In this document: one piece after another, positions 9,201 to 19,222 of the stretch
How the letters are laid out: the number at the start of each line of letters is the position of its first letter
Numbering within the stretch: the stretch's first letter is position 1
NCBI GenBank assembly: GCA_017962495.1
Contig: JAGCVH010000030.1
Span: forward strand, 1 to 64,000
Source: Bacteroidaceae bacterium
GTDB taxonomy: Bacteria; Bacteroidota; Bacteroidia; Bacteroidales; Bacteroidaceae
DNA: 64,000 nucleotides
Reading direction: 5' to 3'
Translations under genes and position numbers: made by a program
The notes under the pieces: generated by a model
Seen by the model: only the letters and a program-made list of their open reading frames with translations
Database searches by the model: none
What the model was told of the DNA's origin: nothing

Positions 9201-11418
9201 CAGTGGCAATCCTAATGAAACGGGAAGCCTTATGCTTAATGGAGTGCCCGTAGAAGGTGCATCTTACAGTTGGGAAGGACATAATTGGCAGTATGAGGTG
9301 AATGACCTGACAACGCAAGAGGTATGGGACTTCCTGCTTGATGTTCGGCATGCCGGTGAACCTGATCCTAACAAAGTGACCCACTATGTTTTGCTTGCCG
9401 ATGACAGTGGTATGTCTACTGTTACCTTCAACTATACCGATGAAGCAGGCAATGTATATACTAATCAAGTAAAGGAAGGAACAAACATCTTTGAGATGGA
9501 TAAGGTGACGATGAATGAGAACACTTATGTCGATCTTTCCATCAAGGTTCCTGCTGATTATCAGCTTAGTCTTTACAATAGTCTTGTTCCGCAACAAGTA
9601 GAACAGGAGGGAGAACCATCTATCGAGAATGGTGTAGAGTTTGTCACCTACCGCTGGCACAAGACAGATTATGAGTTCCGTATGGTCAACCAGTCGCTGT
9701 CTATCGTTGTGAGTGCTCCTGACCCAACCATGAATATGGATGTTATGTTGCTTGGTAATGCTATGGCAGTTTTCAAGCCTAAGACAGGAAATGGAACCGA
9801 ACTCGAGCCTCAATATGTCAATGAGAGTGGCTCTGTCCAGTTAAATGGAAAAGCGCAGCAAATGGAACTCGTCGTTGGAGTGATGGAACAAGTCGGCAAT
9901 GAGTTCTGGACAAATAATCAACTTGTAGTAAAGGCTGACGGACAAGATGTTAGTTCCCTCTTCTCAACTACGCCCGAGTGGCATGGTAACAATCAGGGAT
10001 TCATCACTACAACACCCATCTCTGGTGAACTCCTGAAAGCCAAGAACTGGGTTATCGGCTTTAAGGATCAGAATAGCAATATCGTGACACATAGAGCAAC
10101 GATAATTGGTGAAATAGATGATAACGTTGTACTCATTCAGTGGATGTCTGCCCAAGGCATTCTCGATGATTATCAGATCGATGCAAATACACCGACAAAC
10201 ACATCAATCTCGGATGAAAGCCCGATAGCATGCCGCCCGTGTGTTACACTTGCCGATGGCTACACGTTTAAGGCGTTCTTCAACGGACAAGAACTGACGG
10301 GCTTTACGAAGGACGCAGAATCGGTTTGGTCGGCAACATTTAGTGATCCCGCAACAACCGATGGCGTATGGATATTCGAATTCGCAAAGAAACCAAGTGA
10401 AATCATCCACTTTGCCGATGCCGAGGTGAAGCGTATCTGTGTAGGGAACTGGGATACTGACGGCGATGGCGAACTCTCGATGGATGAGGCTGCGGCAGTA
10501 GAGACATTACTTAAGGACAACGGAAGCGGAACACTTGTTTCTGTATTTAGGAACAACTCCACTATAACCTCGTTCGATGAGTTCCAGTACTTCACTGGCT
10601 TGACGAGTGTTGAGGATCATGCATTCTCTTATTGTAATAAATTGTCATCAGTAATTGTTCCTAGGAATGTGACAACGATAGAACAAGCCGCATTCTCAGG
10701 CTGTGGTTATTTGTCTATTGTGTTGCCTGATGGAATAACAAGCATAGGTTCCGATGGTTTCCGAAACTGTGTTTTTATGAAGGAAATAAGCTTGCCAGAG
10801 AGTTTGACAAACATTGGTTCGAGTGCCTTTGCTGGTTGCATTTCGCTGAATACTCTTTACATTCCCAAGAATCTAACCTCTATTGGATACCAAGCTCTTT
10901 CCAACCTTAAGGGTCTTTTATCTCTGGTTGTTGACCCAGCAAATACAAAATATAGTTCTCCCAATGGTTGCAATGCAGTCATAATAACGGCGTCAAATAC
11001 AATGCTTGCAGGCTGTCAGAACACAAACCTGCCAGAAGGAGTAAAGGTTATAAATGGATTGTACAATCAGGATCGTTTGCAATCTTTTGTTATTCCAAGC
11101 AGTGTAACTACAATTGTTGAATCTGCTTTCTATAATTGTAGCCAATTGAAATCTGTTGTGTCGAAGATAGAGAATCCGGAAAATGTTTTGGGTACTGGGG
11201 CATTTACTGGTATTCATGCCGACTGTGTGCTTTGGGTTCCTTACGGGAAGAAGACGGCTTATCGCGATGCTGGTTGGGGGGATGGCCAGGGCGACAGTCC
11301 TGCTATCTTCAAGGAAATCAAAGAGCTTCCTTCGAGGTATGATGTGAACGTAGACGGTTCAGTCTCCATTGCCGACGTAACGAAGTTGGTGAATGTGATA
11401 TTGGGGAAGGAGGACTAA
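6256..11418 (+). CDS. Very large BspA-like leucine-rich repeat surface protein with dockerin-like tail
   Basis: A secreted 1720-residue protein. A signal peptide (about 1-25, ending LLAQS) leads to an N-terminal region with short LRR_5-like stretches (about 330-500), then a long beta-rich part (about 500-1380) with no family I can name. An EF-hand-like loop DTDGDGELSMDEA sits near 1400. It is followed by BspA/TpLRR-type repeats (about 1435-1650), with phrases such as VTTIEQAAFSGC and LTNIGSSAFAGC. The last 27 residues form a single dockerin-like repeat (DVNVDGSVSIADVTKLVNVI). BspA-family proteins of Bacteroidales act at the cell surface in adhesion; substrate here unknown. It appears monocistronic, with its own promoter and structured leader. 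Confidence 0.88.
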   Translation: MKTLRLFLSLLLLCFGGISATLLAQSYYSQPDFIVNGVGYCRYQTRDFTADGVTIVSIPSGISDFTLPSEITFDEEHTVNGYTYTVTKRYPVYGVGFFAQLVGDGPGNYQYAWEEVDISSQNLRTLRVNRLMNGGFYLNKISLPYLHNVYFASGTLPPTNNVLSYSWYTTHVYNALEPNIAAWREKGADIVLELNADNSYTENDITYYLDKDNRSAYVYSIGGNNESITIPNYITPVQNQAYYSVVALGVPGFKMQSTNNNLKALTLSSDVALNECEFASPLKDLYFRGDLPSTPTVFFNGQQSNLTLHAGPDDNKIYVWQDVVHEVKIDYVFDEDGVGYAGSHIMAFEGTKTSITIPGSVTVGSAYLPTTFTDNKLEELTFESSAQFKNANFGGCSKLENMTFNDNVSFDEATSFTGCNTLREISFGAGVTGLSGKFANVPLTKIVFQGNIPSLSGSASNYASVPGNVDVYVNADQAFIDQLLTQSPWKDFKSVNPWNNGNLTLSLTLKGEKVTYMGENETMVTLESTTTQLQQNILLQKYADFSFSVYDRFGSFVRERVMVNGRDITDDTSFYVQGDGFRTYTITYVKENTYIDVAGLYPWMSLAFHSTQAGTFAQTVANFSESQKRQLRGLVISGEINSTDLREIRNLCGVPFTWSTGTPPSTGYNVSYLDLSKATFVAGGQPFMRKVSGNNVTDDYYAPNGAFTYLAQVDTLWIPSSLGGFSMWDFTNSNPSMVIYTLRNETTFVTTMEQTSSQQTLVVPKGRTEYYSGKGFGTVVDGGYDGVGTITPAKPDFVTLNICRGNGDAEVVLKYNKKIDGEVQDYIETIPVGSSTIQISHEDLYQAWDGSDYYPTLELGITSPNNRSVRVFCNGTELTEVSSNAIDDTHAYYSFISFNFERYYVNNTSFERNIDIQFGDAIVSEVRTMRFRSNSVNQDVSVYMYNKNSEGNAIASSAEPLAKDVFHSVPVTKIVQMLFPVSSGNPNETGSLMLNGVPVEGASYSWEGHNWQYEVNDLTTQEVWDFLLDVRHAGEPDPNKVTHYVLLADDSGMSTVTFNYTDEAGNVYTNQVKEGTNIFEMDKVTMNENTYVDLSIKVPADYQLSLYNSLVPQQVEQEGEPSIENGVEFVTYRWHKTDYEFRMVNQSLSIVVSAPDPTMNMDVMLLGNAMAVFKPKTGNGTELEPQYVNESGSVQLNGKAQQMELVVGVMEQVGNEFWTNNQLVVKADGQDVSSLFSTTPEWHGNNQGFITTTPISGELLKAKNWVIGFKDQNSNIVTHRATIIGEIDDNVVLIQWMSAQGILDDYQIDANTPTNTSISDESPIACRPCVTLADGYTFKAFFNGQELTGFTKDAESVWSATFSDPATTDGVWIFEFAKKPSEIIHFADAEVKRICVGNWDTDGDGELSMDEAAAVETLLKDNGSGTLVSVFRNNSTITSFDEFQYFTGLTSVEDHAFSYCNKLSSVIVPRNVTTIEQAAFSGCGYLSIVLPDGITSIGSDGFRNCVFMKEISLPESLTNIGSSAFAGCISLNTLYIPKNLTSIGYQALSNLKGLLSLVVDPANTKYSSPNGCNAVIITASNTMLAGCQNTNLPEGVKVINGLYNQDRLQSFVIPSSVTTIVESAFYNCSQLKSVVSKIENPENVLGTGAFTGIHADCVLWVPYGKKTAYRDAGWGDGQGDSPAIFKEIKELPSRYDVNVDGSVSIADVTKLVNVILGKED

Positions 11419-11477
11419 GGACCCTCCCCATCCCTCAGTTGTAGGGTGGGAGATATCCAATCCCCTTGATACGACAG

Positions 11478-11509
11478 CACCCGCAGGCTTGTATGAAAGC
11501 TTGCGGGTG
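11478..11509 (+). terminator. Strong hairpin after the BspA-like gene
   Basis: CACCCGCAGGCTT pairs with AAGCTTGCGGGTG across a 5-6 nt loop, with one G-U wobble. There is no T-run after it, so it may act as an mRNA-stabilising 3' hairpin or a weak terminator rather than a classical intrinsic terminator. Confidence 0.55.
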
Positions 11510-11549
11510 CAACGTAAGGAAGAAATGGAAGCAAGGGAACCTGCTTGCC

Positions 11550-11663
11550 CAAGCATCGGGTGGAGATATATACAAGCACACGTCGATGATATATACAACC
11601 AAGGGCTCAAGGTTGTGCAATCATGAGCTGATGATATATACTATCATGAGGCAAGGGTATATT
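11550..11663 (+). repeat. 22-23-bp-period intergenic array, family B, copy 1
   Basis: Related units begin CAAGCAT, CAAGCAC, CAACCAA, CAATCAT and CTATCAT at 11550, 11573, 11596, 11618 and 11641 (spacing 23, 23, 22 and 23). Two of them share phrases with the array at 38566-38653: CTCAAGGTTGTG next to TTCAAGGTTGTC, and a following CAATCATGA. The units are degenerate. The rest of the spacer to 11726 is AT-rich with scattered ATCGATG/CTCGATG words and no gene. Confidence 0.6.
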
Positions 11664-11726
11664 ATCTTCCAATCGATGTAATATCGACCAAAGCTCGATG
11701 ATTGTTGCAAGTTTGTTAAATGCAAG

Positions 11727-11758
11727 TTTGTATGAATAAAAAGAAAGTGCTATCTTTG
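11727..11758 (+). promoter_or_regulatory. Promoter of the AspT/YidE-type transporter gene
   Basis: TTTG at 11727-11730 and TATCTTTG at 11751-11758 are separated by exactly 20 bp, a near-perfect Bacteroidetes promoter. It overlaps the GTG at 11758, which rules out that codon as the start and points to the ATG at 11791. Confidence 0.85.
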
Positions 11759-11790
11759 TGCGCGGAAAAATAACTTGTAATTCGTCGAAT

Positions 11791-13494
11791 ATGGATTGGT
11801 TGATTAATCTTTTTACGGACACCGACTCTATTGCCCACATCGTGCTGTTGTATGCTCTGGTTATTTCGGTCGGCATTGCTTTGGGTAAGATAAAGGTGTT
11901 CGGTATCTCGTTAGGTGTCACTTTTGTGCTTTTTGCCGGCATTTTGGCAGGCCACTTGCATTTCACTGGCACCACGAATATTCTTACTTATATTCAGGAC
12001 TTTGGTCTCATTCTCTTTGTCTATTGCATAGGCTTGCAGGTCGGTCCGGGCTTTTTCGAGAGCCTGCGTTCGTCAGGTATTAGGCTCAATATGATGGCAG
12101 TATCCATCATCCTGCTCAATGTGGCTTGTGCCATAGGTCTTTTCTTCCTTGTATTCTATAAAGGAGGGCCGTTGAAGGGAGAGACTGCTCATGACTTGGC
12201 AATGATGGTAGGCGTACTCTGCGGAGCTATTACAAACACACCTGGACTTGGTGCCGCCAACGAGGCTTGTTCAACTGTCTTTGGTGCTGATGCTCCCCCA
12301 ATAGCCAACGGTTATGCCTGTGCCTATCCCCTTGGCGTAGTCGGCATCATACTGGCCACGGTTGCCATCCGTTTCATCTGTAACGTGAAGTTGAAGAAGG
12401 AGCAGGAGCAGATAGAGCGTGAACGAGCCGAGAACCCTCATGCCAAGCCTCATAAGATGACATTGGAGGTGAAGAACCACGCCATCGATGGTCGTACGCT
12501 GTTGCAGGTGAGTCAGTTCTTGGGACGCGACTTCGTGGTATCGCGCTTCCTGCACGATGGCCATGTGTCGATACCCAACCGTGATACCGTTATGCACTAC
12601 AACGATCGTATGTACATCGTCTGTGCCGAGACAGATGCCGAAGCTATCATGGCCTTCATCGGTGAGCCAGTGGAGGTGAAATGGGAAGAGCAAGATATGC
12701 CTTTGGTAAGCCGTGAGATTCTGGTCACTCAACCTAAGATGAACGGTAAGACATTCGGTTCGTTACATTTTAGCAGCGTCTATGGTGTGAATGTAACTCG
12801 CATCCGTCGCAATGGAACAAACCTTTATGCCGACCGTAACCTGCATATGCAGGTGGGTGACAAGATTGTCTGTGTTGGTCCTGAGGATGCAGTCGATCGA
12901 GTGGCTTCGATGATGGGCAACTCCGTCAAGAGTCTCGATGCGCCTAATTTGGCTACTATCTTTGTAGGTATTATGGTAGGTATCATCTTCGGTATGATGC
13001 CAATCGCTATTCCAGGCATTCCTACTCCCGTGAAACTGGGTTTGGCAGGTGGACCACTTATCGTAGCAATCCTGGTAGGTCGCTTCGGCTATCGTGCAAA
13101 GCTTGTTGCGTACACCACTACAAGTGCTAATTTGATGTTGCGTGAGATAGGTCTCGTGCTTTTCCTCGCGAGTGTGGGCATCAAGGCTGGTGCCTCATTC
13201 TGGGAAACGGTAGCGGCAGGCGACGGTCTCAAATATGTTTGGTGTGGCGTCATCATTACCGTCGTACCCATTCTCATTGTGGGTACTATTGCCCGCCTTC
13301 GTTATAAAGTTAACTACTTCACGCTGATGGGTCTGATTGCAGGCTCTACCACCGACCCGCCAGCTTTGGCTTATGCCTCGCAGACAGCAGGCAATGATGC
13401 TCCAGCTGTGGGTTACTCCACAGTATATCCCTTGAGCATGTTCCTTCGCATCCTTACTGCCCAACTCATCATCCTATTGATGTGTGCGGCATAG
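11791..13494 (+). CDS. AspT/YidE/YbjL-type antiporter with two RCK_C (TrkA-C) domains
   Basis: Inner-membrane transporter of the aspartate:alanine exchanger family. The 567-residue product has two halves of about five membrane segments each (about 10-190 and 380-567), joined by a cytoplasmic region (about 200-370) with two TrkA_C/RCK_C-like regulatory domains. The duplicated signature is visible as [23 protein letters not shown] (first half) and [18 protein letters not shown] (second half). Substrate is unknown; family members exchange dicarboxylates or amino acids, but most are uncharacterised. The start was set at ATG 11791, because the GTG at 11758 lies inside the -7 promoter box. Confidence 0.88.
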   Translation: MDWLINLFTDTDSIAHIVLLYALVISVGIALGKIKVFGISLGVTFVLFAGILAGHLHFTGTTNILTYIQDFGLILFVYCIGLQVGPGFFESLRSSGIRLNMMAVSIILLNVACAIGLFFLVFYKGGPLKGETAHDLAMMVGVLCGAITNTPGLGAANEACSTVFGADAPPIANGYACAYPLGVVGIILATVAIRFICNVKLKKEQEQIERERAENPHAKPHKMTLEVKNHAIDGRTLLQVSQFLGRDFVVSRFLHDGHVSIPNRDTVMHYNDRMYIVCAETDAEAIMAFIGEPVEVKWEEQDMPLVSREILVTQPKMNGKTFGSLHFSSVYGVNVTRIRRNGTNLYADRNLHMQVGDKIVCVGPEDAVDRVASMMGNSVKSLDAPNLATIFVGIMVGIIFGMMPIAIPGIPTPVKLGLAGGPLIVAILVGRFGYRAKLVAYTTTSANLMLREIGLVLFLASVGIKAGASFWETVAAGDGLKYVWCGVIITVVPILIVGTIARLRYKVNYFTLMGLIAGSTTDPPALAYASQTAGNDAPAVGYSTVYPLSMFLRILTAQLIILLMCAA

Positions 13495-13537
13495 CAGTCT
13501 CTCTTAATTTCCAAAAGGGGAGGAATACACAGAACCT

Positions 13538-15073
13538 ATGAGAAGAATAGTTCTTTCGTTGTTGATAGCGTTATATGCCACGAGTCTCGTGGCACAAACG
13601 AATTATTATGCAAACATCGAAGGACTGACGAAGGTGGAACTGAAACGGGCTCTGCATGATATGATGCAACCCCAGCAAACGTTGAGTTATGGTTCGGGTT
13701 CAGGGCATACATGGCAAGGTTTTTGGCAAACCGACCGTATGGTGGACAATCAAGTGTATGACCGATATAGTAACGAGAAACGTTATTTTAATCCCGAAGA
13801 TACGACGGCTTCCATCTCTGGCATTGACATTGAGCACGTTTGGGCTAAGAGTTGGTTTGGAGGAAGTCTAAAGGTGACTCCTGCTCGCGACTTGTTTAAT
13901 CTTTTGCCATCCGACTATTCGGCAAACCGAAGTAAAAGCAATAATCCTATAGGTGTTGTGACTCAGAACCCACCAGGTTTTGACAATGGTAGCGCAAAGC
14001 GTGGTCTCAGTACTGTTACCTATCCAGGCGAGTCGGTTAATGTGTGGGAACCTGCAGATGAATGGAAGGGAGACTTTGCCCGCATATACTTTTATATGGC
14101 CACTTGCTATTGGGATGTTAAGGATGAAGAAGGCAACAGCTTGTGGGGAGAGGAAAGTCTCCGTACCCTTGATGGTTCCGAATGGCCTACGCTTCTATCT
14201 AATGTATATAGTCTTATGCTCCAGTGGGCAAGACAAGACCCTGTAGATAGTATAGAGATAAAACGTAATGAAGCCGTTTATCACATCCAAGGAAATCGTA
14301 ACCCTTTTATAGATTTGCCTTCGCTCTCGGAATATATTTGGGGTACGATGATGGACAGTGCATTTTATGCCGATGCTGAAATCATTATCGATCCTATCGT
14401 CATCCCTGTTGATACAATTGACTCGGAGATTGAAGACTTCTTCGAGGACTTTGAGACGGGAAGCAAGGGTGCTTATGCTTTAGGTGATGTGGCCTGCACC
14501 GCAGCAACATGGACTATGTCGGATGCTTTGATGGGTTCGTTAGACGCTGACCATAAGTTTGATACCAAGAGTGTGCGCATCCGTAATGGTTACATAGAAA
14601 TGACGGAGGATTATGCAGATGGATGCGATTCGCTCTCGTTCTATGCAGGTATGTATGGAAGCACAGCTTCTGGTGCTAACCTGTCGGTTTACTATTCAAC
14701 AGATGAAGGAGAAACTTGGACGGCTCTTGTTGAATCCATGCCAATGGGTAGCTGGAAACAGTATTCTTATGACATGGACGTGAAGGATATCATTCGTCTA
14801 CGTTTTGTATGTGATGGTGGAGGCGTAGGTGGTACATATCGTATTAATATCGACAACATCGCCATGAAACACTACGTTGAACCAGAACATATCCTCATTG
14901 GTGACGTGAATGGCGATAAACAGATATCCATTGCCGATGTAACCATGCTTGTGAACATCATATTGGGTAAGACAACGGAAGGCTTTGATACGAAGGTGGC
15001 TGATGTGAACGGTGATGGTGAAATCTCCATTGCCGATGTGACAGCCCTCGTGAATATAATATTGGGTAAATGA
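13538..15073 (+). CDS. Secreted endonuclease I family protein with dockerin-like tail
   Basis: Extracellular or periplasmic DNase of the EndA/endonuclease I family (beta-beta-alpha-metal fold). The 511-residue product has a signal peptide (about 1-20, ending LVAQ). The catalytic domain is about 25-270, with the metal/active-site region [12 protein letters not shown] (His100) and the family stretch [18 protein letters not shown] second beta-sandwich-like region (about 295-445) may be a binding module. Two dockerin-like repeats end the protein, [20 protein letters not shown] and [20 protein letters not shown]. The stop overlaps truA by 4 nt. It is one of three secreted nucleases within about 15 kb. 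Confidence 0.9.
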   Translation: MRRIVLSLLIALYATSLVAQTNYYANIEGLTKVELKRALHDMMQPQQTLSYGSGSGHTWQGFWQTDRMVDNQVYDRYSNEKRYFNPEDTTASISGIDIEHVWAKSWFGGSLKVTPARDLFNLLPSDYSANRSKSNNPIGVVTQNPPGFDNGSAKRGLSTVTYPGESVNVWEPADEWKGDFARIYFYMATCYWDVKDEEGNSLWGEESLRTLDGSEWPTLLSNVYSLMLQWARQDPVDSIEIKRNEAVYHIQGNRNPFIDLPSLSEYIWGTMMDSAFYADAEIIIDPIVIPVDTIDSEIEDFFEDFETGSKGAYALGDVACTAATWTMSDALMGSLDADHKFDTKSVRIRNGYIEMTEDYADGCDSLSFYAGMYGSTASGANLSVYYSTDEGETWTALVESMPMGSWKQYSYDMDVKDIIRLRFVCDGGGVGGTYRINIDNIAMKHYVEPEHILIGDVNGDKQISIADVTMLVNIILGKTTEGFDTKVADVNGDGEISIADVTALVNIILGK

Positions 15074-15843
15074 GCAGGTATTTTATAGAACTGAGTTATG
15101 ACGGAACGGCTTATCATGGGTGGCAAGTGCAACCTAATGGGGTAAGCGTGCAGGAGGTGCTGCAACGTGCTTTGTCAACCCTGCTCAGGCAAGATGTTGA
15201 AGTCGTTGGCGCAGGCCGCACAGATGCAGGAGTGCATGCCCGTATGATGATGGCTCACTTCGATAGTCCTGTGGAAATAGATGGTGCTCAACTCGTATAT
15301 AAGTTGAATAAGCTCTTGCCACAAGACATTGCCGTGAGTTGTGTATATCAGGTGCCCGATGACATGCATGCCCGTTTCTCGGCAACTTCGCGTACTTACC
15401 ATTATTATATACACACTCGCAAGTCGCCCTTCTTGCGCCATTACAGTTGGCAAGTTACCTTCCCTCTCGACTTTAACAAGATGAATGAGGCTGCAGGTCG
15501 ATTGCTTGAATTCGAGGACTTTACCAGCTTCTCGAAGGTAAACACTGACACGAAGACAAACCTATGTAAGATAACGACGGCGCGATGGGAACAGACTGAA
15601 CCCGATTGCTGGCGTTTTACCATAAGTGCCAATCGTTTCCTTCGGAATATGGTAAGAGCCATTGTGGGGACTCTCATCGAGGTAGGTCGTGGACGCATAG
15701 CAGCGGAAGAGTTTTGTCAGGTAATCGAACAGAAGAATCGTTGCTCGGCAGGAGAGAGTGTGCCTGGACATGGGTTGTTCCTCGTGGATATCAGCTATGC
15801 AGACCCAACTTCTCAGGGAGGGGATAACATGGAGGAGACTTAA
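15070..15843 (+). CDS. truA: tRNA pseudouridine(38-40) synthase
   Basis: Isomerises uridines 38-40 of the tRNA anticodon arm to pseudouridine. The 257-residue length is typical. The catalytic Asp52 lies in [12 protein letters not shown]. Other family words are [15 protein letters not shown] at the N-terminus, [14 protein letters not shown], and [19 protein letters not shown] near the C-terminus. The start overlaps the endonuclease I stop (ATGA), and the DMT transporter begins at the next base after the stop, so the three genes are probably read as one unit. Confidence 0.97.
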   Translation: MSRYFIELSYDGTAYHGWQVQPNGVSVQEVLQRALSTLLRQDVEVVGAGRTDAGVHARMMMAHFDSPVEIDGAQLVYKLNKLLPQDIAVSCVYQVPDDMHARFSATSRTYHYYIHTRKSPFLRHYSWQVTFPLDFNKMNEAAGRLLEFEDFTSFSKVNTDTKTNLCKITTARWEQTEPDCWRFTISANRFLRNMVRAIVGTLIEVGRGRIAAEEFCQVIEQKNRCSAGESVPGHGLFLVDISYADPTSQGGDNMEET

Positions 15844-16731
15844 ATGAACTGGCTACTTCTTGCATTTCTCAGTGCCACACTGCTTGGCTTTTACGATGTC
15901 TTTAAGAAAAAGGCGTTGCAAGGTAATGCTGTGTTGCCAGTCTTGTTCCTGAACACACTGTTCTGTTCTCTCATATTCTTACCCGTCGCCTTACGCCCAG
16001 AAGTGCCTTTTGGCGGATGGGAAGTGCAGCGCTATATCGTATTGAAGAGCATCATTGTACTATCCTCATGGATTTGTGGATACTTTGGCATGAAGCATTT
16101 GCCCTTGACTATGGTTGGTCCCATTAATGCCACCAGACCTGTGATGGTGTTGCTGGGAGCCTTACTCATCTTTGGCGAACGACTCAACCTGTACCAGTGG
16201 GTCGGTGTACTGCTTGCCATACTAAGTTTCTACATGCTTAGTCGTAGCGGAAAGAAGGAAGGCATCGACTTTAAGCATAATCGTTGGATTGCATTGACGG
16301 TGATGGCAGCATTGCTTGGTGCAGTAAGCGGGTTGTATGATAAATATTTGATGGCTCCTCACGAAGCAGGTGGGGTGGGACTTAACCGCATGACAGTGCA
16401 AAGCTATTTCAATTTCTATCAGTGTGCGATTATGGGCGCAATGGTGGTGCTGTTGTGGTATCCCCAGCGACGGCGTTCGACCCCACTGCACTGGGATTGG
16501 TCCATACCTCTCATCGGCATCTTCCTTAGTGCTGCCGACTTTGTATATTTCTATGCCCTTAGTCTTGATGGTGCATTGATTAGTGTCGTTTCGATGGTTC
16601 GGCGCAGTAGTGTGGTAGTGAGTTTTCTAATAGGAGCAATAGTCTTCCACGAGAAGAACCTGCGTTCGAAGGTCGTTGATCTTATGTTAGTTCTCCTTGG
16701 TATGATATTCCTTTATATTGGAACAAAGTAG
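15844..16731 (+). CDS. EamA/DMT-superfamily transporter
   Basis: A 295-residue inner-membrane protein with about ten hydrophobic helices in two five-helix halves, the EamA/DMT layout. The end of the first half shows INATRPVMVLLGALLIFGERL and the matching place in the second half shows VVSFLIGAIVFHEKNLRSK, the usual duplicated motif. Such proteins export or import small metabolites; the substrate cannot be assigned. It starts immediately after truA. Confidence 0.9.
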   Translation: MNWLLLAFLSATLLGFYDVFKKKALQGNAVLPVLFLNTLFCSLIFLPVALRPEVPFGGWEVQRYIVLKSIIVLSSWICGYFGMKHLPLTMVGPINATRPVMVLLGALLIFGERLNLYQWVGVLLAILSFYMLSRSGKKEGIDFKHNRWIALTVMAALLGAVSGLYDKYLMAPHEAGGVGLNRMTVQSYFNFYQCAIMGAMVVLLWYPQRRRSTPLHWDWSIPLIGIFLSAADFVYFYALSLDGALISVVSMVRRSSVVVSFLIGAIVFHEKNLRSKVVDLMLVLLGMIFLYIGTK

Positions 16732-16743
16732 TTTAGAATCAAG

Positions 16744-17406
16744 ATGAAGAAGTTAATTGTATCCCTTTTAATTGCCCTTTCTTGGACATGTCAGGCGGCA
16801 GAGTTGGATGAACAATTGTCCACAGTCCATAGTGAAAGCATTTCCGATGTTTTCACTTCCATGCCGGATAGCATATTCCCCTTGCTTACATCTAAGAATC
16901 GCCGTGATATGGTGGACTTCTATAACAACAAGATGGAGGCAAAGGTGCGTAACCGGCTGGGTGATTATGCATTGCTGGATACGCTTGCCGAGGGCTATCT
17001 CAAGTTGACTCCCTCAAAGTCGAGTACGATAGAGATGAAACTCATGGAGACAGACGACTCCACAGCTATAGTTTGCCTTATTCAGACGGTGAAGGCTCCT
17101 GTTCCGGACAGTAGTGTGAAGTTTTATGATAGCGAGTGGAGAAGGCTTCATTGGCTTGAGTTGCCAATGGCGGAAACAGTCGAATTCTTTAACGAGATAC
17201 CAGACTCTGTGGCGCATGAGATGAAGTTTGTACAACAAAGTATCGACGACCTGCGACTCATTGCCGTTTCGGTTAGTCCCGATGAACCTGTCTTTACGAT
17301 GCAATTAGCCGTCGACGAACTGGCGAAGGAGGAGAAGAAAATAGCCAAGCGACATTTGGTCTCAGTACGTTATCGTTGGACGGGAAGGGATTTTGTTAAG
17401 GAATAA
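16744..17406 (+). CDS. DUF3256-like exported protein
   Basis: A 220-residue protein with a signal peptide (about 1-18, ending CQAAE). The body matches my recollection of DUF3256, a Bacteroidetes-restricted family of unknown function, with the phrases VFTSMPDSIFPLLTSKNRRD and MVDFYNNKMEAKV. No catalytic motif is visible. It follows the DMT transporter by 12 bp and probably shares its transcript. Confidence 0.75.
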   Translation: MKKLIVSLLIALSWTCQAAELDEQLSTVHSESISDVFTSMPDSIFPLLTSKNRRDMVDFYNNKMEAKVRNRLGDYALLDTLAEGYLKLTPSKSSTIEMKLMETDDSTAIVCLIQTVKAPVPDSSVKFYDSEWRRLHWLELPMAETVEFFNEIPDSVAHEMKFVQQSIDDLRLIAVSVSPDEPVFTMQLAVDELAKEEKKIAKRHLVSVRYRWTGRDFVKE

Positions 17407-17472
17407 TTTGCCTAATCCACAGAAAATTACTAATATTGTATCGTTATTTCTAATTCCTAATACAAAAATACT

Positions 17473-19053
17473 ATGTTAGACAAAGAACGCGGGTTATATG
17501 TAGCCCATTGTGCAAATGGTCCACTGAGTATAATCGGTAAGATGGCCAACCGTCACGGCTTGGTAGCAGGTGCCACAGGTACGGGTAAGACGGTTACCCT
17601 GCAGGTAATTGCCGAGAGTTTCTGTCAGGCAGGCGTTCCCTGTTTCATGGCTGACATGAAGGGCGACCTTTCAGGTATCAGTCAGGTGGGTAAACTGTCA
17701 GGCTTCATAGAGAAGCGTCTGCCCGAGTTCGGCATAGAGAATCCTGAGTTTCAGGCTTGTCCCGTACGTTTCTTCGACGTGTATGGCGAACAAGGTCATC
17801 CCATGCGTGCCACTATTTCGCAGATGGGACCGCTGTTGTTGTCGCGTCTGTTGGGATTGAATGAAACGCAGGACGGCGTGCTGAACATCACTTTCCGCAT
17901 AGCCGACGAGCAAGGTCTCATTCTGACTGATATGAAGGACTTGCGTGCCATGCTCGACTTCGTGTCGAAGCATGCCAAAGAGTACACCACAAAGTATGGC
18001 AACATCTCCTCTGCCTCCGTTGGTGCTATCCAGCGTGCTTTATTGCAGTTGGAGAATCAAGGCGGTGAGAAGTTCTTTGGCGAACCATCTTTCGACATTT
18101 TCGACCTGATGCAGACTGAAGGCGGAAAGGGCGTAATGAACGTACTGGCTGCAGACAAACTGATGATGCAACCCAAACTGTATTCCACCTTCCTGCTGTG
18201 GTTGCTCAGTGACCTTTATTCGAAGTTGCCTGAGGTCGGAGACCTGGAATATCCTAAACTCATCTTCTTCTTCGACGAGGCTCACATGCTCTTCGAGGAT
18301 ACCTCAAAGGCTCTGACTGACAAGATAGAACAAGTTATCCGTCTGATTCGTTCGAAGGGCGTGGGTATCTATTTCATTACTCAAAGTCCTACCGATATCC
18401 CCGAGAACATTCTTGGACAATTAGGAAACCGCGTGCAGCATGCCTTGCGTGCCTATACGCCGAAGGACCAGCGTGCCGTGAAGACAGCTGCTGATACATT
18501 CCGCACCAATCCCTCTTTTAAGACAGATGAGGCTATCATGAATCTGGAAACGGGTGAAGCTTTGGTAAGTTTCCTCGATGAGAAGGGTGCTCCTAATATT
18601 GTGGAACGTGCCAAGGTGTTATTCCCCCTAAGCCAGATAGGTGCTATCACCGATGGACAGCGCCTCGACATCATTCGCCAGTCGCGCATCTATGGCAAGT
18701 ATGATACTCCAGTTGACAACGAAAGCGCTTTCGAGCAGTTGCAACAGATGGAGCAAGAGATGGCAGAGCGTGAGGCTGAGACTCAGGAAACAGCTGGAAA
18801 AGAAGAGAAGCCTGCAAAGGCAGAGAAGAAAAAGCCTGGGATGGTTTCAAAGATTGTGAAGGCTGTGGTTACTGCCATCACGGGAACTTTGGCAACTGTG
18901 CTTGGTACTATGGTCTCGGATGCAATTACAGGTAAGAAAACCAAGTCAAAGACTTCGACAACAGGTCGCGTTGCCAAGAATGCCACTTCTGCAGCAACGA
19001 GAACAATCACTCGTGAACTGACCCGCGACATCCTGGGTAACCTTACGAAATAA
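17473..19053 (+). CDS. HerA-like (DUF853) ATPase
   Basis: P-loop ATPase of the HerA/FtsK superfamily, DUF853 branch. The 526-residue protein has Walker [13 protein letters not shown] (Lys39) and Walker [16 protein letters not shown] near 265. An Arg/sensor-type region [19 protein letters not shown] is near 300. The C-terminal tail (about 415-526) is rich in Lys, Ala, Thr and Glu and has a hydrophobic stretch, [20 protein letters not shown], that could touch the membrane. The cellular role is not established for this branch; DNA translocation is inferred from the superfamily. A 22-bp repeat array begins directly at the stop codon. Confidence 0.88.
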   Translation: MLDKERGLYVAHCANGPLSIIGKMANRHGLVAGATGTGKTVTLQVIAESFCQAGVPCFMADMKGDLSGISQVGKLSGFIEKRLPEFGIENPEFQACPVRFFDVYGEQGHPMRATISQMGPLLLSRLLGLNETQDGVLNITFRIADEQGLILTDMKDLRAMLDFVSKHAKEYTTKYGNISSASVGAIQRALLQLENQGGEKFFGEPSFDIFDLMQTEGGKGVMNVLAADKLMMQPKLYSTFLLWLLSDLYSKLPEVGDLEYPKLIFFFDEAHMLFEDTSKALTDKIEQVIRLIRSKGVGIYFITQSPTDIPENILGQLGNRVQHALRAYTPKDQRAVKTAADTFRTNPSFKTDEAIMNLETGEALVSFLDEKGAPNIVERAKVLFPLSQIGAITDGQRLDIIRQSRIYGKYDTPVDNESAFEQLQQMEQEMAEREAETQETAGKEEKPAKAEKKKPGMVSKIVKAVVTAITGTLATVLGTMVSDAITGKKTKSKTSTTGRVAKNATSAATRTITRELTRDILGNLTK

Positions 19054-19167
19054 GGCCTAGGTTCGAGCCTAATTGAATATAGGTTCAATGCCAATCGGGC
19101 TTAGGTTCGAGATTACTCGAACATAGGTTCAGTAGTGATAAGGCTTAGGCTCGAATATAATAAGATG
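19051..19167 (+). repeat. 22-bp-period intergenic tandem array, family A, copy 2
   Basis: TAGGTTC/TAGGCTC words start at 19058, 19080, 19102, 19124 and 19146, an exact 22-bp spacing four times over. Units are more diverged than in copies 1 and 3, but keep (C/A)nTAGGTTC followed by CGA-containing sequence. The array begins at the stop codon of the HerA-like gene and ends just before the convergent-gene terminator. Confidence 0.85.
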
Positions 19168-19200
19168 GCGATTCACACGAATGTGGGTCGCCATCTTTTA
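19162..19200. terminator. Bidirectional terminator between convergent genes
   Basis: The perfect 10-bp stem AAGATGGCGA (19162-19171) / TCGCCATCTT (19188-19197) encloses a 16-nt loop. It has T residues after it on the + strand and TATT-rich sequence after it on the - strand. It separates the HerA-like gene (+) from the nuclease lipoprotein (-). Confidence 0.85.
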
Positions 19201-19222
19201 TGTCTTTTGCTTAATGATGTCT

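Noticed and set aside
9025..9813. 262-codon frame opposite the BspA-like gene
   Set aside because: Complementary-strand shadow of a confident long gene, without promoter, signal or family features.
11758..11790. GTG 11758 as start of the AspT-type transporter
   Set aside because: The codon overlaps the -7 box TATCTTTG; ATG 11791 begins directly at the first membrane segment.
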